A DNA stretch of 63,299 bases from Caballeronia grimmiae (GCF_000698555.1 NZ_JFHE01000031.1:1-63299); one strand, 5' to 3'. Shown: positions 17,606 to 26,564, counted from the stretch's first letter. Numbers and translations: made by a program. Notes: generated by a model from the letters alone, not told the origin.

Positions 17606-17970
17606 CAAGAAAGATGCTGATCAAGGTGACGGTGGACGAGGCTCTCTTCCCTGAGCTGTATCAGCGTCTGGATGAACACAATCCACGATTGCGCGCGGCC
17701 GTGCTCCGCTCACTAGCCAACGACACAGCGCGGAACGCGATCGGCGGGCGCGAGTTGACCTCCGCGGGCAAAGGTGGGCGGTTGCCGGCCTACGCTGAAC
17801 TGTCCGTTGAGGCGGTCTCTGCTCCGAGCGCCTCTGCTCTTCCTGTATCGTCTACCACGATGATCGCCAATCCGGCAGTATGTTCGGGCGCAACCGACCA
17901 CGATGTCGTGACGCTGCTTTCTCATCGTTTCAATGTCGATGAGATCGCTGACCAGTTCGCTGGGTTTTAG
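17602..17970 (+). CDS. parR: ParR/StbB-like partner of ParM
   Basis: A 122-aa protein overlapping parM by 4 bp. The N-terminal MLIKVTVDEALFPELYQRLD... RLRAAVLRSLAN has the strand-helix-helix pattern of ribbon-helix-helix DNA binders, as in ParR. The middle is low-complexity Ser/Ala, and a C-terminal helix follows. It is predicted to bind the repeats upstream of parM and cap the ParM filament. The assignment rests on gene order and the fold pattern; there is no direct similarity I can quote. Confidence 0.6.
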   Translation: MTRKMLIKVTVDEALFPELYQRLDEHNPRLRAAVLRSLANDTARNAIGGRELTSAGKGGRLPAYAELSVEAVSAPSASALPVSSTTMIANPAVCSGATDHDVVTLLSHRFNVDEIADQFAGF

Positions 17971-18187
17971 TCAACCGGTGTCGTTGGCCCGAATAACCGT
18001 TCGTCGCGCCGATAAACCATCTCCCGACTGCGCCGCAGTCGGGCTCATCGTGGTGGCATTGAAATATCATTATCACGGCTTGCCAAGCTCGCCCGTCCGC
18101 TGCGGCTTGACTTCGCCGCGTATCTGCCAAGATGGGATTTATGTGCAGCCAGTGCACCTATCAAACCAACGAATACTGAGGCGTGTT

Positions 18188-18340
18188 ATGGACATTCTCA
18201 ACAATCTGGCGCAAGCCGACTGGACGCGCGGCGTTCGCATATGGATTTTCGTGGCCACCGCGGTGGCTGCGTGGGAGGCAGCTTATCTGTTGCATCGCGC
18301 CTTGTTCCGCTCAGCCGAAGGAGCCGATGATGTACGCTAG
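18188..18340 (+). CDS. 50-aa single-pass membrane protein
   Basis: MDILNNLAQADWTRGVRIWI, then FVATAVAAWEAAYLL and a charged C-terminus. One transmembrane helix. It overlaps the next small membrane gene, so the two are coupled. Function unknown. Confidence 0.45.
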   Translation: MDILNNLAQADWTRGVRIWIFVATAVAAWEAAYLLHRALFRSAEGADDVR

Positions 18341-18563
18341 GTTCTTGGCGCTGCCATTTTTCACACGACGCATCATCATCGTGATGGCGTCTTTCTTCGT
18401 GATGTGGGTCTGTGCCCACCTGCCGAAGAGCGGCTTCACTCAGGTGGTGATCGGGTCCAGTGCGTTCATCATGTGTTGGGCGACTGGCATCCTCGTTCCG
18501 TTTTTGAAGATCACGTTTTTCGTCCTAAGGTGGCGTTTGTGGTACGTCGTGCGCTACAAGTAG
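18327..18563 (+). CDS. 78-aa membrane protein with two transmembrane helices
   Basis: MMYARFLALPFFTRRIIIVM, with hydrophobic segments IIIVMASFFVMWVCA and VVIGSSAFIMCWATGILVPF and a basic C-terminus (RWRLWYVVRYK). The ATG pair at 18327/18330 is preceded by GAAGGAG. It overlaps the 50-aa gene upstream and ends just before a strong terminator. Small paired membrane proteins like these are common in plasmid transfer regions, but no family is recognised. Confidence 0.55.
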   Translation: MMYARFLALPFFTRRIIIVMASFFVMWVCAHLPKSGFTQVVIGSSAFIMCWATGILVPFLKITFFVLRWRLWYVVRYK

Positions 18564-18591
18564 TCGCTGATTACTAGCCGCAAAAACAAAA

Positions 18592-18618
18592 AAGCCCCGA
18601 CCAAACGGTCGGGGCTTT
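18592..18618. terminator. Bidirectional rho-independent terminator
   Basis: Stem AAGCCCCGACC / GGTCGGGGCTT with a 4-nt loop, A-run on the left and TTTTG on the right. It separates the rightward parM group from the leftward primase/ssb group. Confidence 0.92.
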
Positions 18619-18632
18619 TGTTTCAGGGGGTA

Positions 18633-18857
18633 TCAATGCAGCAGAGATACGCCTTGTGCGCTCGCCTGTCGACGAATGCAGTAAAACCAAGCAGTGTCCA
18701 GCGTGACGCCCTGCTTCTCCAGCCGGGCATGACCGCCGCGTTTGCGGTCGATCACGTCGTAGGCTTCCGCCTCTGACTTCCCTACTCTGACCGAGCCGTT
18801 CTCGACACCGGACGTTGCGACAATTTCATACCGGCCAACAATCATGCTAAAGCTCAT
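18633..18857 (-). CDS. Small hypothetical protein
   Basis: A 74-aa protein (MSFSMIVGRYEIVATSGVEN...). The chosen start follows GGAGAAGAGG; the longer frame to 18956 lacks a ribosome site. It is a basic, beta-rich-looking sequence with a C-terminal LDTAWFYCIRRQ. It is the last gene of the leftward primase/ssb group. Function unknown. Confidence 0.5.
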   Translation of the reverse strand: MSFSMIVGRYEIVATSGVENGSVRVGKSEAEAYDVIDRKRGGHARLEKQGVTLDTAWFYCIRRQASAQGVSLLH

Positions 18858-18959
18858 TTCCTCTTCTCCATTGGAAAAGCTCGGGCGGATTGCGGCCCCA
18901 GTGGGGACGAATCCCCACCGGGCGAAAGTTACAGTTAGCGGCCTCGATGCCGTCAAGAA

Positions 18960-20042
18960 TCAAACGCGCAGTGCTTCGCGCGAATCGCGGCGCACTACCA
19001 CTGCAGACGTCGGCGCGTGCATACGATGAGACGCACACCACTCGTCTGCGAAGTCCGTCTCCCGCTTTTTCGGCCGATGAACCATAGCCGTGTACCCTTC
19101 AGCGCGGAGGCGCTTCGCCAGCTTCAACGCCGCGTCGACGCCCGGTGACTTCCCGGTACGTGGATCGACTGCATCGAAGTCGGCGTAGATATGAACCACA
19201 CGAATGCCAAGGCCTTCTGGCACAACGAAATCGGCAAGAAGGATGCGGTTCAGGCAATACCAGACGGGCACACCAAACAGCATGTGCGCGGCGTATGCCG
19301 TCTCCAAACCTTCCGCGACGCCAATCTCGCCATCGACCGGGTCCATCAGCCGGACTGCGCCGCCGTTGAGCTTATGAAGCGTCACGTCGTTCAGCTTGGC
19401 AGGAAGGATCTCGCCATCGTTAGTAACGATGGACGCCTTAACTGGCTCCGAGCGCTCTAGAAACGTGCGATGCAGCGTTCCCAGACGGCCGTCCGGCAGC
19501 GTGAAGCGCGCGATGATGCCTGGCCACTGCCCGATGACCTTCTTGTCGTGCCAGTAGTCGAGCATCCCCATGCGCAGCGCCAGAGACGGCGGTGCCGTGA
19601 GACCCGGCACACGCTCGCGCAGGTAGCGTGGCACGAGGCCATCGGACCCGACGAGCGTCGCGCGATCCCACATCGAGTCGAGGCGCTTCTTCGCCCACTC
19701 GGGATCGACCTTTCGGCCCGGCGCGGGCGCGTCTGGGCGTTCGCGAGTTCTGCGAGCGTCCGCTAGGCTCCCTCCTTCGAGTTCGACCATCAGCTCGCGG
19801 AACGTCAGTCCCGCGGACTTGCAGATCAACTCGAAACCGTCGCCGGCCTTACGGTCGCCGTCGTTGCACTTGCGGCAGACCCAGTCGCCGCGGCCGCGGT
19901 TGTTGTCGTAGGTGAAGCGGTCGTTTCCGCCGCAGATGGGACAGGGTGCGCCCTTCCCGGTCAGTGAGCTTGCGGGCACTCCATACTTCTGGAGCAACGC
20001 AATCCACTGTTCCGGGGACAGCTTGATGTCCTTCACATTCAT
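18960..20042 (-). CDS. Stand-alone zinc-finger/Toprim DNA primase
   Basis: A 360-aa primase of the plasmid/phage P4-alpha N-terminal type. The zinc motif CPICGGNDRF...WVCRKC is at residues ~32-60. The Toprim catalytic motifs are GVAEGLETAYAA (the invariant Glu-Gly) and HIYADFDAVDP (DxD). No helicase domain follows, so it needs a separate helicase, probably the host's. It likely primes lagging-strand or post-transfer synthesis on the element. The start at 20042 (MNVKDIKLSPEQ) is preferred to an upstream ATG at 20135. It is grouped with ssb on the same strand. Confidence 0.85.
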   Translation of the reverse strand: MNVKDIKLSPEQWIALLQKYGVPASSLTGKGAPCPICGGNDRFTYDNNRGRGDWVCRKCNDGDRKAGDGFELICKSAGLTFRELMVELEGGSLADARRTRERPDAPAPGRKVDPEWAKKRLDSMWDRATLVGSDGLVPRYLRERVPGLTAPPSLALRMGMLDYWHDKKVIGQWPGIIARFTLPDGRLGTLHRTFLERSEPVKASIVTNDGEILPAKLNDVTLHKLNGGAVRLMDPVDGEIGVAEGLETAYAAHMLFGVPVWYCLNRILLADFVVPEGLGIRVVHIYADFDAVDPRTGKSPGVDAALKLAKRLRAEGYTAMVHRPKKRETDFADEWCASHRMHAPTSAVVVRRDSREALRV

Positions 20043-20368
20043 TGTCACTCCAGTTGTGGTGTGGTTGAGGTCGATGCCTGAACAGGCGGTGAAACCGTGC
20101 TCAAAAAAGCAGTCCGACTCGCCCCAGGCGAGCACGGCGGGCGGCTTCTTTCAGCAGGGGAAGCGAAAGTGGGTGTAGCGACGAATGAGGCCGTGTCGCG
20201 TAGGAGAGAGACGCTTCGCGGCTCCGCCGACCGTTTCCGGTTCGACGAAGCAACGAAGGTGAGAAGAAACAGGAGGTGAGGTGAGCCGTTACGGGATCAG
20301 ATCGCGGCCCACTCGCGCCGTGTCAGAAATCCGCGGGGGTCGATCTTTACACTCTCGGTTACGGAACT

Positions 20369-20875
20369 TCAAAACGGGATGTCGTCATCCATGTCTGCGA
20401 AGCCTCCGCCTCCACCGACCGAAGTCGATTGCGGTTCGCGATTCGCCGGCGCAGGGTTGCTCGATCGCGGCTGCTGCGTCCGTTCTTGACGTGCAGGACG
20501 TTGGCTCTCGAAACCGTCATTAGATGACCGATCACCGGCAGACCGGCCGCCGAGCATCTGCATCTGGTCTGCGACGATTTCAGTCGAATACCGCTCTTGC
20601 CCGGCTTGGTCCGTCCACTTGCGCGTGCGGATTCTGCCTTCGATGTACACCGACGAGCCCTTCTTCAGATACTCGTTGACGATCTCAGCCAGCCGGCCGA
20701 AGAACGACACTCGATGCCATTCGGTCTGCTCCTTCATTTCGCCGGAGGCTTTGTCTTTGTAACGATCGGTCGTTGCGAGTCGGATATTTGCAACCGCATC
20801 GCCGCTCGGCAGGTAGCGCGTCTCAGGATCAGCCCCGAGGTTGCCTACGAGGATTACTTTGTTTACTGATGCCAT
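20369..20875 (-). CDS. ssb: Single-stranded DNA-binding protein
   Basis: A 168-aa SSB. The OB-fold opens MASVNKVILVGNLGADPETR and contains EWHRVSFFGRLAEIV and YIEGRIRTRKW. A Gly/Ser/Gln-rich tail ends in MDDDIPF, the acidic tip that recruits partners. AAGGAG lies 6-10 bp before the start. A plasmid-borne copy, it probably coats DNA during replication or transfer. It lies between the primase and the 260-aa gene. Confidence 0.95.
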   Translation of the reverse strand: MASVNKVILVGNLGADPETRYLPSGDAVANIRLATTDRYKDKASGEMKEQTEWHRVSFFGRLAEIVNEYLKKGSSVYIEGRIRTRKWTDQAGQERYSTEIVADQMQMLGGRSAGDRSSNDGFESQRPARQERTQQPRSSNPAPANREPQSTSVGGGGGFADMDDDIPF

Positions 20876-20886
20876 AACTAACTCCT

Positions 20887-21669
20887 TTAAGATTTTTTGG
20901 AAATAGACCAAAGCCACTTGTCCCACAGCACTTGCTCGCCGCGGGCATCTAGCTTGGGCCGTCCTTGTCCATCGACTGCCGGCACTTTAGTTTTGCCGAT
21001 CCGCTTGACTTCAACGCGGTCGCCAATGCGACAGGCCGACTCCGCGATCGCGTCGCGCAGGCCCTCACCTTGGAGAACGTGCGTCTCGCCGCGATGCTCG
21101 AGCGTCAAGCAAAACGATTCATACGTCTTGCCAGGGCGCTTGCCATCGGGGAATCGTTTCTCGCCCCACTCTCTCAAGACCCCGTACCTCGCGCGCTCGG
21201 TCCGCCGATGTGATGACTCAGCGGGTCGAGGCGGCGCTGTCACGACGGCGTCCGTAACTTCTGGCCGGGGTCGCGCGTCGCTGACATTGACTAGTCGAAC
21301 GGGTTTGGCGTCGGGCGAAGGCGTGTCTTGCGCATGAGCGCCCTTGAGTGCAGCCGCAATGGCGTCGGTCAACGTGCCCTTGTACTCGCGCAGCACTTGC
21401 CAGTGCGGCGCGAGCGCCGGTATCAGCTTCATGCCGACAACCGTTGGTCGCAGCTCGTAGTCGAACGCCGGACGAAACTGCACGACGACTCCACCTTCGT
21501 CGCGGAACAGCATCGGTTGTCCTGCGATGGCGATGTGCCGTTCGTTGGCACCGCCCTTACCGACCTCAATCGGGGATGAATGGCTTGTGGGATTGTCGCT
21601 GCGACGCTGCGGCTGCGGCGTCACTCCGAAAAGCGTCCCGATCAGCCGGCCGAATGTTGATGTGCTCAT
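20887..21669 (-). CDS. Plasmid protein with C-terminal KfrB/LPD-like domain
   Basis: A 260-aa protein. The N-terminal half is partly disordered. The C-terminal ~100 residues (YGVLREWGEKRF..GKTYESFCLTLEH, then GETHVLQGEGLRDAIAES, then GDRVEVKRIGKTKV) resemble the beta-rich module found at the end of plasmid relaxases, TraC primases and KfrB-like proteins. It has no relaxase motifs itself. It lies 11 bp upstream of ssb, so it is probably co-transcribed with it. A role in DNA metabolism during replication or conjugation is inferred. Confidence 0.5.
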   Translation of the reverse strand: MSTSTFGRLIGTLFGVTPQPQRRSDNPTSHSSPIEVGKGGANERHIAIAGQPMLFRDEGGVVVQFRPAFDYELRPTVVGMKLIPALAPHWQVLREYKGTLTDAIAAALKGAHAQDTPSPDAKPVRLVNVSDARPRPEVTDAVVTAPPRPAESSHRRTERARYGVLREWGEKRFPDGKRPGKTYESFCLTLEHRGETHVLQGEGLRDAIAESACRIGDRVEVKRIGKTKVPAVDGQGRPKLDARGEQVLWDKWLWSISKKS

Positions 21670-21679
21670 CGTCGGCCTC

Positions 21680-22114
21680 CTACACCAGCGTGCCGAAGCA
21701 CTCGCGACGCACGTCTTCCATGTCGCGCTTGAGCAGCGGGTTGCTTAGGATGATGTCTTGCAAGAATTCAGGATCGACGCCGTTGATCTTGCAGACATAC
21801 CGATACGGCAGCGCCCCGCTCCAGAACTCCATGACCCAGCCGAGCGTTGCTCGGTAGTCTTCGAGTTCCATCTTCTTTCTGTTTCTGAGTCGCTCGCTGA
21901 AAAGCACAGCGCAGTCCATCAACGACTCGGGCATGTTGTCGCCGCGTCTGCTGTCAGTCGCAAGACTGATCAACGCGTCGACCATTTTGTCTTTTACCGC
22001 CTCGCTCCACAGATGCGGATCGGGGAGCGGGTCAGGCTTGGCTCGGACACGCGTGATCGGCGCTGGTGGAGCGTCGAACATGTCCAGTTGCCATGCTGCT
22101 ACCTCTGCTTGCAT
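21680..22114 (-). CDS. Hypothetical protein
   Basis: A 144-aa protein starting MQAEVAAWQLDMFDAPPAPI. LDMF near the N-terminus could be a sliding-clamp-binding (QLxxLF-like) peptide, a guess. The rest is helical (KDKMVDALISLATDSRR... LEDYRATLGWVMEFW) with no recognised family. It stops 10 bp before the 260-aa gene and belongs to the same leftward group. Confidence 0.5.
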   Translation of the reverse strand: MQAEVAAWQLDMFDAPPAPITRVRAKPDPLPDPHLWSEAVKDKMVDALISLATDSRRGDNMPESLMDCAVLFSERLRNRKKMELEDYRATLGWVMEFWSGALPYRYVCKINGVDPEFLQDIILSNPLLKRDMEDVRRECFGTLV

Positions 22115-22223
22115 GGGAATCTCCGATAAACGGGAACCCATGCCCGCAACGGGATGGTTTCCCGTTGGGGTGTGAGGGGTCAAGACCGCCCGCGCGGGCA
22201 GTCTTGACATTCAGGCGTAGCGA

Positions 22224-22523
22224 CTAGTCGTCGGTGCCTGTCTTAAGTGGAACGACCACTGCGGACTTGGCGTACTGACGTTTGATGGGCGTGACGTTGG
22301 CGTCGGCGGGAGCCGAAGCGACAACGGCGTGCGCGGGAGCCTTCGAATCCTCCGCTTTCTCTTCTTTCAGCGCCGCCTTGATGGATCTCTTGATCCAAAC
22401 AGCGACGGTGGCAGAAACAAACAGAAAGGCGAAGAACGAGTGCGCAGCAAGCCACAACGCAAAGCAAACAGCGACCAACCAGCCGGGCGATTTCATCGCC
22501 TTCAATACCAACTGCTTCGGCAT
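22224..22523 (-). CDS. Small membrane-anchored protein
   Basis: A 99-aa protein starting MPKQLVLKAMKSPGWLVAVC, preceded by GGAGAGAAA. A long hydrophobic segment (WLVAVCFALWLAAHSFFAFLFVSATVAVW, about residues 14-42) is followed by a charged helical tail. It is the first gene of the leftward primase/ssb group. Function unknown. Confidence 0.5.
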   Translation of the reverse strand: MPKQLVLKAMKSPGWLVAVCFALWLAAHSFFAFLFVSATVAVWIKRSIKAALKEEKAEDSKAPAHAVVASAPADANVTPIKRQYAKSAVVVPLKTGTDD

Positions 22524-22907
22524 TTTTCTCTCCAGAAAAAGACGCACTAGGGGATGTCCAGCCAGTACAGCGCTGGATGTTTTTCGATGCTCGGGTGAGC
22601 AGGGAAAAGCGGGCGCGCGGAGAGACGCTTTCGTCACGGCTCGATGGAGACGTGGCGGAAGCAGCTCACTGCGGATAGAAAAAGATGGGAAGCGCGCGCA
22701 CAGAGGTGATCAGCGGCGGCTCGGGTCGATGCGTCGGCGACGCGGGGATACCTGCAATTTACGCGCGTCGTGGATACGCGTGGTCGGGAAAGCTTCCGAT
22801 TTCATAGCGCCTTTCGACTTTTCGGACTTGTTGCCGCAGCACGATTCGCATCCTTGACTTCTTCTACGCCCTGTCATGCTGATCTACATATACAACGGAG
22901 GGAGCGG

Positions 22908-23591
22908 ATGTTCTTGGAGATACTTGTCGCTATCGGCGGCTACCACTTGTTCAAGAGGTTGATGCGGTGGCGCCCCTCTAGATCGAGGAGGCCCGGTCGT
23001 GCGAAGCGCACAGCGCATGAAATCGGTGCAGCGGGGGAAGCGGCGGCGCAGGCAAAACTGCGCACGACGCTTCAATGGCTGTGCGGCGACGACTTTTACC
23101 TGCACGAGGGGCCGCTGGTTATAGAACACGCTCCGGGAACAGCGTTTCCGACCGCAGAGATTGATCACCTCGCGATCACGCCGTTCGGAATCTTCATCTT
23201 CGAGACGAAAAACTGGTCCGGCCGGATCGCGCCGTCGAGCAGCCACGGAAAGCTCACGCGTATCGCACCGAATGGTAAGCCAGAGGAGAGGCGTTCGCCT
23301 ATCGAACAAAACCGCAGCAAAGTCCGGTTCCTCCGTGAGCAGCTTCCTGCCATTTGGCCGGTGAGTGGTGCCGGACTATTCACCTCTCCAGACGTCGTGC
23401 TCCAGCCTGAGCTGTCGACGGATCTTCTGTCGCTAGACGATCTCCCTCACTGGCTGCGCCTGAGGCGGGAATCTTTCAACGGCCAAATGTCGGTCGATAT
23501 CGGCCGGACCCGCGCCGCAGTGCTGACGTATGCGGATACGTCGACAGATGGCTTCGTGGCACACAAGGCGCGTGTCGCGCGCTACCGGTAA
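22908..23591 (+). CDS. Membrane-anchored NERD-domain protein
   Basis: A 227-aa protein with an N-terminal hydrophobic anchor (MFLEILVAIGGYHLF). A NERD (nuclease-related) domain starts around residue 35 (HEIGAAGEAAAQAKL). The expected core EIDHLAITPFGIFIFETKNWSG contains the Asp, Glu and Lys of the nuclease-like fold. No helicase or kinase is fused. The start at 22908 follows GGAGGGAG. NERD proteins occur on plasmids and are suspected DNA-processing enzymes; its exact role here is unknown. Confidence 0.82.
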   Translation: MFLEILVAIGGYHLFKRLMRWRPSRSRRPGRAKRTAHEIGAAGEAAAQAKLRTTLQWLCGDDFYLHEGPLVIEHAPGTAFPTAEIDHLAITPFGIFIFETKNWSGRIAPSSSHGKLTRIAPNGKPEERRSPIEQNRSKVRFLREQLPAIWPVSGAGLFTSPDVVLQPELSTDLLSLDDLPHWLRLRRESFNGQMSVDIGRTRAAVLTYADTSTDGFVAHKARVARYR

Positions 23592-23872
23592 TTTTCGGAA
23601 ATTGCAAGGTCTTGCACTAGGTAAGTAGTTCCAGGCGAACGCTTAAAAATCGCTTAAGTGTTACAAAACTGAACCGTTAAACGTTTGGGAAGATGGACAA
23701 AAACTGTGCCTTTCACCTCTGCGGTGCGAAAGAGGGGTGAAAAACGGCGTCTTTGATGATCTGCGGTCCGTAACCGGCCCGTTACGATTGGTTACACAAC
23801 TATCGTGTTCCCGAGCCGATTGCTCGTGGGTTTCACAGCGGCGCGGGGGCGCTGCAAATCTGGGAAAAAAAC
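23592..23872 (+). promoter_or_regulatory. AT-rich control region with GTTAC motifs before the coiled-coil gene
   Basis: No gene is seen. The region is AT-richer than its surroundings and has GTTAC-containing motifs: GTTACAAAACT (23658), CGTAACC and CGTTACG (about 23770-23787), GGTTACAC (23790) and CCGTTAAACG (23674). The first is shared with both terminal sites of the module. It is likely the promoter/operator of the rightward genes starting at 23873. Confidence 0.4.
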
Positions 23873-25111
23873 ATGTCTACTAGCGACCACCCGAAGAAGA
23901 ATATCCAACTGCGAAAAACCGAACTCCACGATCCGCTGGACGACATTTTTGGCCCGGTTTCGGCCAGCGGTGTCGAACGCTCGAAGATCGAAACGGTTGC
24001 TCTGCAGCTTTTCGGCGACGGCGACGAGTTCGCCGATCTCATCTCTCAGCTCGTCGAAAACATGGTGACTATCGCGGAGGCGCGAGCGCGAGTCTCGACC
24101 GACTTAAAAACGATAGGCGGTCTGTTAATCAACTCCATGCACCTGATCAAAAACGCGCTGGTCACGACGCCGGGCAACAAGACAACTGCCCTGCGGCGGG
24201 CCGCGACGTTGGGATTTTCGTTCTTCGACTTGGCTCTCGGCGTGAAGAAGCCGGCAGCGCGCAAATACATGCGTTGCTATGAAGCGTTCCTCGACAACAC
24301 CGAGGCCATCCGCGTATTCAACGTCGGCGAACTGGACATCCTCGCTTCCGACCACGTGACCGACGAACAGGTTGCGGCCATTCTCGCGGCAAAGCAGGCC
24401 AACGAGCATATGACCCGCGAGGACATTCGCAAAATGCTGACGACGCTGCAGAAGCAGGAAGAGGCTCTTGCCGATCGAAAAGCAGAGCTAGACAACTATG
24501 AGGGGCTGCTCGAGGACAGCAAAACCGCTCAGCGAGTCGCGGAGGACGAAGCCAAGCGGCTTCATCAACAGCTCGACGCCTCTGCGAAACTGATCGCAGA
24601 AAAAGAGGCCCAGCTACAGCGAATGGACAGCTATTACACCGGTCGGCAGGCGGGGCTTGCCAACCTTGAAAAGGACCTTGCGGACAAGGATAAGGAAATT
24701 GCAAGGCTGAACGACGAAAGAAACGCGCTGCTCAACCGGAAGCCGGAAGTGGTGATCAAGGAGGTTGAGACGACTCCCGCTGGATACAAGAGCATTTCCG
24801 AATCATTGGAAAAGCGCAACGCGGAACTCAAACAGCTAGAAGAGCAATTGGCCGAGAGGCGTGCAGAGTTGGAACGACTTGAGGCCGACATGAAGAAAGA
24901 GGCCGGCGCCATTGAAGCCGCTAGTCGCGTTCAAGCAGCGATGCAAGAAGCGCTATCCGCTTTCGAGCAATTCGCGGGCAAGCTCACGCTGGCCCAGGTG
25001 GCGGTTCAAGCTTCCGATGGGCTTGGGCAGCACGAACCGTTGGTCCAGACACTGGCCGCAATGATGCGCAAGCACCTGAGCGAGATCGAAACGGGATTGC
25101 GGAAGCTGTAA
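23873..25111 (+). CDS. Long coiled-coil DNA-binding-type plasmid protein (KfrA-like)
   Basis: A 412-aa protein. The N-terminal ~150 residues are globular and include a helix-turn-helix-like stretch (RRAATLGFSFFDLALGVKKP). From about residue 190 to 365 there is a very long alpha-helical coiled coil rich in Glu/Lys/Ala/Leu (KQEEALADRKAELDNYEGLL... EELAERRAELERLEADMKK). The layout, an N-terminal DNA-binding head with an extended coiled coil, resembles KfrA-type plasmid nucleoid/segregation proteins. No direct similarity can be claimed. A repeat-bearing control region lies directly upstream. Confidence 0.55.
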   Translation: MSTSDHPKKNIQLRKTELHDPLDDIFGPVSASGVERSKIETVALQLFGDGDEFADLISQLVENMVTIAEARARVSTDLKTIGGLLINSMHLIKNALVTTPGNKTTALRRAATLGFSFFDLALGVKKPAARKYMRCYEAFLDNTEAIRVFNVGELDILASDHVTDEQVAAILAAKQANEHMTREDIRKMLTTLQKQEEALADRKAELDNYEGLLEDSKTAQRVAEDEAKRLHQQLDASAKLIAEKEAQLQRMDSYYTGRQAGLANLEKDLADKDKEIARLNDERNALLNRKPEVVIKEVETTPAGYKSISESLEKRNAELKQLEEQLAERRAELERLEADMKKEAGAIEAASRVQAAMQEALSAFEQFAGKLTLAQVAVQASDGLGQHEPLVQTLAAMMRKHLSEIETGLRKL

Positions 25112-25178
25112 GACGAACCTGCCATAACGATGAGGCGGACGCGATGGGGTCGCATCCGCCAGCAACAATATAAATAAT

Positions 25179-26369
25179 ATGTCGACCACCACGCTTGATG
25201 CCGTTGAGACCAACATTGCCCTTCGTCAGTATCTCGCCGAGAAGATACAACGGACCAACTTTTCGCTGACCGCGGTTATCCATAAGGTACTCGCGCGGTA
25301 CAGCGGCGCCGAAACATTCTTTGGCGTCTCCTTTGACAACATGGAGACGTTCAAGGCGCACGCCGTGCCGATGGCCAAGCTTATGAACATGCCGTTCTTA
25401 GCGCTGTCGCCGGCGCTGCAGGACCCTCGCGATTGGGCGACGTTTGTCGACGGCATCATGTTCTCGACTGCGGTGTCGAAGCTGTCCTCAGCGATGCCTT
25501 TCGTCGACGACGTGACGGCGCGCGATATTTTCCACTACAACTGCGCCTATGTTTCGCTGCTGAAAGACGTGCTCCACCAGAGCGTGCTCGCAGCGCCCCT
25601 CCTCGGTATCTCCTTTGAGCTAGCCGAGTACCTGATGGGCTTGCCGATCGGACGGCTGGAAGCAGCGATCGGCGGGATTCGCTTCCCGCTGTTTAGATGG
25701 CGGTTTGACGACGATCGCTTCTGGAGACAATACGGCGCAGATTCGCTTACCGAAGAGGCCGTCGCTCACTACGTCATGCGTACCTCGAACCTCAAGCCGA
25801 GCGGGCTACCTTTCAAGAATCTATGGTCCGACCTGCGGCTCGACCGCGCGAGACGTGAGATCTACGCAAGATTGTTGATGACCCAGGGTTGTCGCGCATC
25901 CACCGCCACAAACCTGTTTGGCGTGACCTCGGCGATCACTCGCAATACATATCGAGAGATCCACGGCGTAAGCTCGCCATGCGGCAATAGTGCAAGCTCG
26001 TTGACGTGGTACGTCGAACGTCCCGTGCACCGACTCCAAGCAACCATGCTGGTATGGCTTTATCGGTGCGCTCTCAAAAACGGAGCGAGCATTCCGGAAG
26101 CGCTGATTGCATCCAACGACGTTCTCGACAAGATGTTCGGTAGTCGGCTCGCCGTTTCGGCTGACCGCGCGAACCATCTCACCCGCTCCATGGCAATCGA
26201 TTCGAGGTTGAATGTCGCTCCGTGCAGAACTTGCGCGACGGAGTACATCTTGGCCAACGACGAAGGCAAGATCGAATTGGCGAAGGACTTCGTATGTCCC
26301 GGTTGCACTGGGGATCTGAAGCCGCGCTTGACCGAGCCAAAGAGCAAAGGTCGAAAGGCCAAAAAATAG
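25179..26369 (+). CDS. Single-chain FlhD-FlhC-like transcriptional activator
   Basis: A 396-aa protein that appears to carry both halves of the FlhD4C2 activator. Residues ~113-180 match the FlhD pattern: helical RDIFHYNCAYVSLLKDVLHQ, then LLGISFELAEYLMGL, then the RFPLFRWRFDD ending. Residues ~219-378 match FlhC: RREIYARLLMTQG, then a YREIHGVSSPCG segment in place of FlhC's GxSPPKG, then an AxxxAYRxY-like helix, then a four-cysteine zinc site C349-x2-C352 and C373-x2-C376. The first ~100 residues are extra. FlhC/FlhD homologues SetCD and AcaCD switch on transfer genes of ICEs and IncC plasmids, so control of the pil/virB operon is a reasonable inference. It follows the coiled-coil gene on the same strand. 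Confidence 0.68.
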   Translation: MSTTTLDAVETNIALRQYLAEKIQRTNFSLTAVIHKVLARYSGAETFFGVSFDNMETFKAHAVPMAKLMNMPFLALSPALQDPRDWATFVDGIMFSTAVSKLSSAMPFVDDVTARDIFHYNCAYVSLLKDVLHQSVLAAPLLGISFELAEYLMGLPIGRLEAAIGGIRFPLFRWRFDDDRFWRQYGADSLTEEAVAHYVMRTSNLKPSGLPFKNLWSDLRLDRARREIYARLLMTQGCRASTATNLFGVTSAITRNTYREIHGVSSPCGNSASSLTWYVERPVHRLQATMLVWLYRCALKNGASIPEALIASNDVLDKMFGSRLAVSADRANHLTRSMAIDSRLNVAPCRTCATEYILANDEGKIELAKDFVCPGCTGDLKPRLTEPKSKGRKAKK

Positions 26370-26390
26370 TCACATATAAAGGAGTTGTTG

Positions 26391-26561
26391 ATGCCGCATG
26401 AATTCAACGTCGAGGCCGGTCTAGTGGTCTTCTCCCGCGACGGCCGCCCTCAGTTCGGCTGGCTCGACTTAGTGACCGGCGAGTACCACGCCGAGTCCGA
26501 CGGACGCTGCATCACCGATGCAATAGGTGCGATAGAGTTCCAATCAGACGTGATGCACTGA
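26391..26561 (+). CDS. 56-aa hypothetical protein
   Basis: A short acidic protein (MPHEFNVEAGLVVFSRDGRP, then QFGWLDLVTGEYHAESDGRC). AAAGGAG lies 7 bp before the ATG. It starts 21 bp after the FlhDC-like gene and stops 3 bp before the next gene, so it belongs to the same operon. No family recognised. Confidence 0.5.
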   Translation: MPHEFNVEAGLVVFSRDGRPQFGWLDLVTGEYHAESDGRCITDAIGAIEFQSDVMH

Positions 26562-26564
26562 CTC

